A stretch of DNA of 9,858 nt from NCBI GenBank assembly GCA_015489255.1, contig WGAD01000001.1, positions 1-9,858 of the forward strand. Direction: 5' to 3'. Below are positions 6,665-9,858 of the stretch, one piece after another. Source of the stretch: Anaerolineales bacterium. GTDB lineage: Bacteria; Chloroflexota; Anaerolineae; Anaerolineales; Villigracilaceae. The position numbers were made by a program, and so were the translations under genes. Numbering within the stretch: position 1 is the stretch's first letter; the number at the start of each line of letters is the position of its first letter. Below the pieces are notes generated by a model. That model did not search any database. It was not told the DNA's origin and worked only from the letters and a program-made list of their open reading frames with translations.

Positions 6665-8032
6665 ATGAACGAAAAAGAACGCAATCGCCTGCTGGGCGTG
6701 CTCTTTTTGGGCGTGCTCATGGCCGCCATGGACATCGCCATCGTCAGCCCGGCCATGCCCGCCATCCGCGATACCTTCCAGGTTTCGGATCGGGCTGTCT
6801 CCTGGATCTTCACCGCTTATTTGCTGGCCAACCTGATCGGCACACCGATCATGGCCAAGCTCTCCGACCGCCTGGGGCGGCGTGAGGTCTATGTGGCCGA
6901 CGTGGCGCTCTTCGTCATCGGATCGCTGCTGGTGGCGACCAGCAACCGCTTCGATCTTCTGCTGCTCGGGCGCGCCATTCAGGGCTTCGGCTCCGGCGGC
7001 ATCTTTCCCGTCGCTTCTGCCGTCATCGGCGATACCTTCCCGCCGGAAAAGCGTGGCAGCGCGCTGGGCATGATCGGCGCTGTGTTCGGCGTGGCCTTCC
7101 TCATCGGGCCTATCCTCGGCGGCGTCTTGCTGCGTTATGGCTGGCAATGGCTCTTCTGGGGGCCGCTGCCCTTCGCCGTCGTCCTCATTCCCCTGGCCTG
7201 GAAGATGCTGCCGGCTGGCCGCCGTCAGGATCGCCAGCCGGTAGATTGGGGCGGGATGCTGGCCCTGGGTCTCTTCCTGCTCTCCCTTTCCTGGGGCCTG
7301 AACCATCTGGACGCCGAAGACCTCCTGCCCAGCCTGCGCTCACCCGCGGTGGGGCCGTTCTTGCTCGCCAGCCTGGTTTTCTTCGCCCTCCTCGTCTGGC
7401 TGGAACGCCGCGCGCCCGATCCGGTCATCCGGCCTGTGCTCTTCAGCAGCCGGCAACTGCGTCTGGCCGACTTTCTGGCCTTTGGCGCCGGGGTGGCAGA
7501 AGGCAGTATTATCTTCGTCCCGGCCCTGCTGGTGGCCGCTTTTGGCGTCAGCGAGTCGCGCGCCAGTTACATGCTGCTGCCCATCGTGCTGACGCTGGCG
7601 ATCGGCGCGCCGACGTTTGGCCGCCTGCTCGACAAACGCGGCTCGCGCCTGGTGGTGCTGACCGGCAGCGGCCTGCTGACGCTGGGCATGGCCATCGTCA
7701 GTTTTTTGCCGCTGACGCTCTTTACTTTTTATCTCGGCGGCGCGCTCATCGGGCTGGGGCTTTCGGCCTTGCTGGGCGCGCCCGTGCGCTACATCATGAT
7801 CAACGAAGCGCCGCCAGAAGACCGCGCCGCTTCCCAGGCGCTCATCTCCCTGCTGACCAAGATCGGCCAGGCGCTAACCGGCGCCCTGCTGGGCGGCATC
7901 ATCACCAGTTTCGGCGGCGGCATCGGCGGGTATCAATCGGCTTTCAAGGCGCTGACCTTCTTCGCGCTCTTCCTGGGGTTGGCCGCCTGGCAGCTCAAAC
8001 CGCAACACGAGGAACAAGCCAGCCTGACATGA
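6665..8032 (+). CDS. MFS drug/proton antiporter, DHA2 (14-TM, EmrB/QacA-like) type
   Basis: Integral membrane exporter of the major facilitator superfamily, probably proton-driven efflux of a small hydrophobic or cationic compound; the substrate is unknown. The 455-residue product has about 14 hydrophobic segments, the DHA2 topology. It shows MDIAIVSPAMPAI in TM1 (22-34), the motif A loop AKLSDRLGRRE between TM2 and TM3 (64-74), motif B with Arg103 and Gln106-Gly107 in TM4, and antiporter motif C from Gly138 to Gly153 with GPILGG in TM5. A second motif-A-like loop, GRLLDKRG, occurs in the C-terminal half. The Ddn-like reductase gene starts 31 bases downstream on the same strand, so the two are probably co-transcribed. 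No regulator gene of the TetR or MarR type lies next to it. An ATG at 6632 would extend it by 11 residues. Confidence 0.92.
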   Translation: MNEKERNRLLGVLFLGVLMAAMDIAIVSPAMPAIRDTFQVSDRAVSWIFTAYLLANLIGTPIMAKLSDRLGRREVYVADVALFVIGSLLVATSNRFDLLLLGRAIQGFGSGGIFPVASAVIGDTFPPEKRGSALGMIGAVFGVAFLIGPILGGVLLRYGWQWLFWGPLPFAVVLIPLAWKMLPAGRRQDRQPVDWGGMLALGLFLLSLSWGLNHLDAEDLLPSLRSPAVGPFLLASLVFFALLVWLERRAPDPVIRPVLFSSRQLRLADFLAFGAGVAEGSIIFVPALLVAAFGVSESRASYMLLPIVLTLAIGAPTFGRLLDKRGSRLVVLTGSGLLTLGMAIVSFLPLTLFTFYLGGALIGLGLSALLGAPVRYIMINEAPPEDRAASQALISLLTKIGQALTGALLGGIITSFGGGIGGYQSAFKALTFFALFLGLAAWQLKPQHEEQASLT

Positions 8033-8048
8033 AACGCCCATGCCCTTT

Positions 8049-8054
8049 GGAGGT
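8049..8054 (+). promoter_or_regulatory. Ribosome-binding site deciding the reductase start
   Basis: GGAGGT lies 9 bases before the ATG at 8064 and downstream of an in-frame ATG at 8040. Because the strong site sits between the two, 8064 is the likely start. Confidence 0.75.
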
Positions 8055-8063
8055 GTGAGACCC

Positions 8064-8567
8064 ATGCCCACGAGAACCAAACGCCCCCCGCGCGGATTGG
8101 CCGCCATCCCCTGGCGGCTGCCTATCTGGCTCTACCGCCTGCATCTCGGCTGGCTGCTCGGCCAGCGGTTCCTCCTGCTAACTCATCGCGGACGCAAGAG
8201 CGGGCTTCCGCGCCAGGCCGTTATCGAGGTCATTCACCACGATGCCCGGCAGCGAACCTGGTATGTCGCTTCCGGCTTTGGCGAGAAGTCGGATTGGTAT
8301 CGTAACGTGATGAAAACGCCACAGGTGCAGCTGCAAATTGGACGCCGCCGGGTGGCGGCCACCGCCCGGCGTTTGCCCTCCGCCGAGGCGGAGGGAATCT
8401 TGCGCGCTTACGCCCGGGAACATCCGCGTGCCGTACGCCTGCTGGGCCGGTTGCTGGGCTTGCCGTCCGACGATCCGCGCCGCCTGGCCGCAGCGCTGCC
8501 CGTTCTGGCCTTGACGGAAAACGAGCCGGAGGGAGACGCGCCCTTCCGTCGCCCTCAGAGAGGGTAA
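8064..8567 (+). CDS. Ddn-like (F420/deazaflavin-dependent) nitroreductase-family protein
   Basis: Small cytoplasmic protein of the split-barrel family that includes mycobacterial Ddn; members use reduced coenzyme F420 (some use other flavins) to reduce quinones, nitro compounds or other substrates. The 167-residue product has the family core: a hydrophobic helix (about 18-33), LLLTHRGRKSGLPRQ (37-51), then WYVASGFGEKSDWYRNV (66-82), whose Ser/Gly/Lys/Trp pattern is the usual cofactor region, and TPQVQLQIGRRR (85-96). The C terminus from about 152 is polar and probably flexible. It follows the MFS exporter by 31 bases, suggesting shared expression and perhaps detoxification plus efflux, which is inference. 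The last 13 bases overlap the end of the antisense GNAT gene. Two GC-rich hairpins lie in its middle. F420 use would need the F420 biosynthesis genes, which are not in this window. Confidence 0.85.
   Translation: MPTRTKRPPRGLAAIPWRLPIWLYRLHLGWLLGQRFLLLTHRGRKSGLPRQAVIEVIHHDARQRTWYVASGFGEKSDWYRNVMKTPQVQLQIGRRRVAATARRLPSAEAEGILRAYAREHPRAVRLLGRLLGLPSDDPRRLAAALPVLALTENEPEGDAPFRRPQRG
8346..8395. repeat. Two adjacent GC-rich inverted repeats inside the reductase gene
   Basis: The first (8346-8371) pairs ten bases on each side, CGCCGGGTGG with CCGCCCGGCG, around a 6-base loop with one G-U pair. Four bases later CCCTCCGCC (8376-8384) and GGCGGAGGG (8387-8395) form a perfect 9-bp repeat with only GA between them. 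Both fall in codons 95-111 of the reductase and keep its frame. They may be an mRNA structure or a by-product of GC-rich coding. Confidence 0.5.
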
Positions 8568-9682
8568 CGGTAAACACGGTGCGTTTTGTATTCTTGCCCG
8601 CCGAGGTTGATTAAATCGCGGCGCATTTGGGTGGCAGTTTCGGCTACCTGTGTCATTTCCAGGTGTTCAAAGCCAAACCCGGCCAGCGCCCGCGACATTT
8701 CGGCGTAGAGCAAGGCGTTGCCGCCCACCCCGTGGTAACGCGGCAGGATGCCCATCCCATTGGCGGACACCCACTTCGTCCGGCGCATCTCCAGCATCAG
8801 ATCGGCCAGGTTCCAGGGACGCAGGCGTCCACGCGCGCGCTGCAGCGCGGCGGACACATCGGGGAAGGCGAAGAGGAAGCCCACCACCTCCTCCTCACGG
8901 GTGATCACTTTGATCAGCCGCGGGTCGGCGACGGTCGTCAGGTCGCGGGCGATAAATTCAATCTCCCGTTCTGTCAGCGGGTAGTACTCCCAGTTATTCA
9001 CAAAGGCATCGTTGTAGGCGCGGCCAATTCGTTCCGCCCAACGGCGCAGCTGGCGGCGAGTGCGAAAGTCGTGCACTTGCAGCTGGCTGCGCGTTTTGAC
9101 GCGCGCGGCGATGCGCTGCACGCGCTCGGGCAACCCCATGACACGCATCGGTAGATAGCAGGAGACGAAATCCACTTCCTTTTCAAAGCCCTGGGCGGTG
9201 AGCAGGCGCGGGTAGTAGTCGTAATTGTAGTTCATCATGGTCATCATCTGGCGGTGCTCAAAGCCTTCCACCAGCAGGCCATAGCCATCGAAAGCCGAAA
9301 GCCCCTTGGGGCCAACGAGGCGGTTCAGGCCGCGTGCCCGCGCCCAGTCGCTGACGGCATCGAGCAGGGCGGCGGCGACTTGTGCGTCATCGATACTGTC
9401 GAAGAAATAGAATTCGGCGTCCCGCCGGTCGTGCCAGGCGTTGAAGCGTTTGTTCTCCAGCGCAGCGATGCGCCCAACGACTTCGTCGCCCTGCAAAGCC
9501 AGGAAGAAATCGCCATCCGAATGTTCGTAAAAGGGATGCCGGCGGCGGTCTAACGCCCGATACACATCCATCCGCAAGGGCGGTACCCATTGCGGGCAGT
9601 TGCGATACAGTCGGTAAGGAAAATCGACAAAGGCCCGCACCTGGGCCGGGTTGTCCGTCTGGATTTTGACGATGCGCGTCAT
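8555..9682 (-). CDS. Double-domain GNAT-like acyltransferase, uncharacterised
   Basis: Probable acyl-CoA-dependent N-acyltransferase of unknown substrate, cytoplasmic. The 375-residue product opens with a conserved-looking stretch (FVDFPYRLYRNCPQWVPPL, residues 18-36) that I recognise from uncharacterised GNAT proteins of this length. The N-terminal half has GNAT-like VVGRIAALENKRFN (68-81), with GPKGLSAFDGYGLLVEGF at 124-141. The C-terminal half has a second GNAT-like core: VVGFLFAFPDV (266-276) and the acetyl-CoA loop region ILPRYHGVGGNALL (312-325), close to the family pattern Q/R-x-x-G-x-G/A. The start at 9682 has GGAGGT 5 bases upstream; an in-frame ATG at 9772 would add 30 residues encoded in an intergenic repeat and is rejected. 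It is transcribed towards the reductase gene and overlaps its end by 13 bases. No neighbour suggests the substrate. Confidence 0.82.
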   Translation of the reverse strand: MTRIVKIQTDNPAQVRAFVDFPYRLYRNCPQWVPPLRMDVYRALDRRRHPFYEHSDGDFFLALQGDEVVGRIAALENKRFNAWHDRRDAEFYFFDSIDDAQVAAALLDAVSDWARARGLNRLVGPKGLSAFDGYGLLVEGFEHRQMMTMMNYNYDYYPRLLTAQGFEKEVDFVSCYLPMRVMGLPERVQRIAARVKTRSQLQVHDFRTRRQLRRWAERIGRAYNDAFVNNWEYYPLTEREIEFIARDLTTVADPRLIKVITREEEVVGFLFAFPDVSAALQRARGRLRPWNLADLMLEMRRTKWVSANGMGILPRYHGVGGNALLYAEMSRALAGFGFEHLEMTQVAETATQMRRDLINLGGQEYKTHRVYRYPL

Positions 9683-9687
9683 AGAAC

Positions 9688-9693
9688 ACCTCC
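9688..9693 (-). promoter_or_regulatory. Ribosome-binding site deciding the GNAT gene start
   Basis: On the minus strand GGAGGT lies 5 bases before the ATG whose first base is 9682. It is a full-strength Shine-Dalgarno and rules against the upstream ATG at 9772. Confidence 0.85.
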
Positions 9694-9739
9694 AATACTT
9701 GAGTAACCCGAGTTGCAGATTGGCAACAGGGATCCGTTT

Positions 9740-9829
9740 TGTCATTGCGAGCGACCGCAAGGAGCGAAGCAATCCCCTGTATGAGGATGTGGGAGATGGC
9801 TTCAGGCGCGATGCGCCCTCGCCATGACA
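9740..9829. repeat. MITE- or REP-like intergenic inverted repeat, about 90 bp
   Basis: The left arm starts TGTCATTGCGAGCG (9740-9753). The complement of the right end (9814-9829) reads TGTCATGGCGAGGGCG. The arms continue to pair imperfectly: GAAGCAATCCCC (left) against GAAGCCATCTCCC (complement of the right arm), giving arms of about 38 bases around a centre of about 13. The wording 'GTCATTGCGAG...GAAGCAATC' is typical of dispersed intergenic repeats that occur in many copies in various bacteria, including Chloroflexota. No target-site duplication is visible, and no transposase is encoded. It lies 57 bases upstream of the GNAT gene. The remaining bases of this gene-free right end (9683-9739 and 9830-9858) show only the GNAT ribosome-binding site. 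Confidence 0.7.
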
Positions 9830-9858
9830 CCCATCCTCCTTATCCGCAATTCAGGTTG

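Noticed and set aside
9712..9727. GTTGC-AGATTG-GCAAC hairpin upstream of the GNAT gene
   Set aside because: A 5-bp stem with a 6-base loop is too weak and too common to call a regulator, and no convincing promoter could be placed around it.
9683..9772. N-terminal extension of the GNAT protein from the ATG at 9772
   Set aside because: The extra 30 residues are encoded partly by the intergenic repeat, while the ATG at 9682 has a full GGAGGT site 5 bases upstream and begins where the family-like sequence begins.
9387..9830. A 147-codon minus-strand open frame running through the repeat
   Set aside because: Its start region comes from the inverted repeat and the rest is an out-of-frame copy of the GNAT gene.

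Overview
This is a gene-dense, GC-rich bacterial chromosomal segment with seven protein-coding genes, one of them cut by the left edge. The mix fits a Chloroflexota bacterium, probably of the Anaerolineae type. Pointers are an F420-type (Ddn-like) oxidoreductase, a GH13-like enzyme and a double-GNAT protein of kinds I associate with that group, and a large membrane-bound GAF histidine kinase. The assignment is an inference from gene content and composition, not from a marker gene. There are no rRNA or tRNA genes, CRISPR arrays, phage genes or transposase genes.

Layout. (1) Positions 1-1553, plus strand: the 3' part of dcd (dCTP deaminase), then thrC (threonine synthase) 3 bases later, probably co-transcribed. 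(2) Positions 1535-4210, minus strand: an 891-residue GH13 alpha-amylase-family protein with a helical N-terminal module. Its last codons overlap the end of thrC, and a symmetric GC-rich hairpin lies at this convergent junction. (3) Positions 4270-6522, plus strand: an orphan polytopic-membrane/GAF/HisKA/HATPase sensor kinase, divergent from the GH13 gene across about 60 bases that hold a palindromic -10-like AGTATACT. It ends in a clear rho-independent terminator. (4) Positions 6665-8567, plus strand: a 14-TM DHA2-type MFS exporter followed 31 bases later by a Ddn-like deazaflavin-dependent reductase, probably one operon. (5) Positions 8555-9682, minus strand: an uncharacterised double-domain GNAT-like protein, convergent with and overlapping the reductase. 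(6) The right end holds a 90-bp imperfect inverted repeat that looks like a dispersed MITE- or REP-type element.

The genes serve unrelated ordinary roles: nucleotide and amino-acid synthesis, alpha-glucan chemistry, sensing, export, F420 redox and acyl transfer. I do not see a clearly new multi-gene system. The items most worth a second look are the non-canonical catalytic region IV and N-terminal module of the GH13 protein, the intergenic inverted repeat, the two hairpin clusters inside coding sequence, and the tight divergent and convergent gene arrangements.
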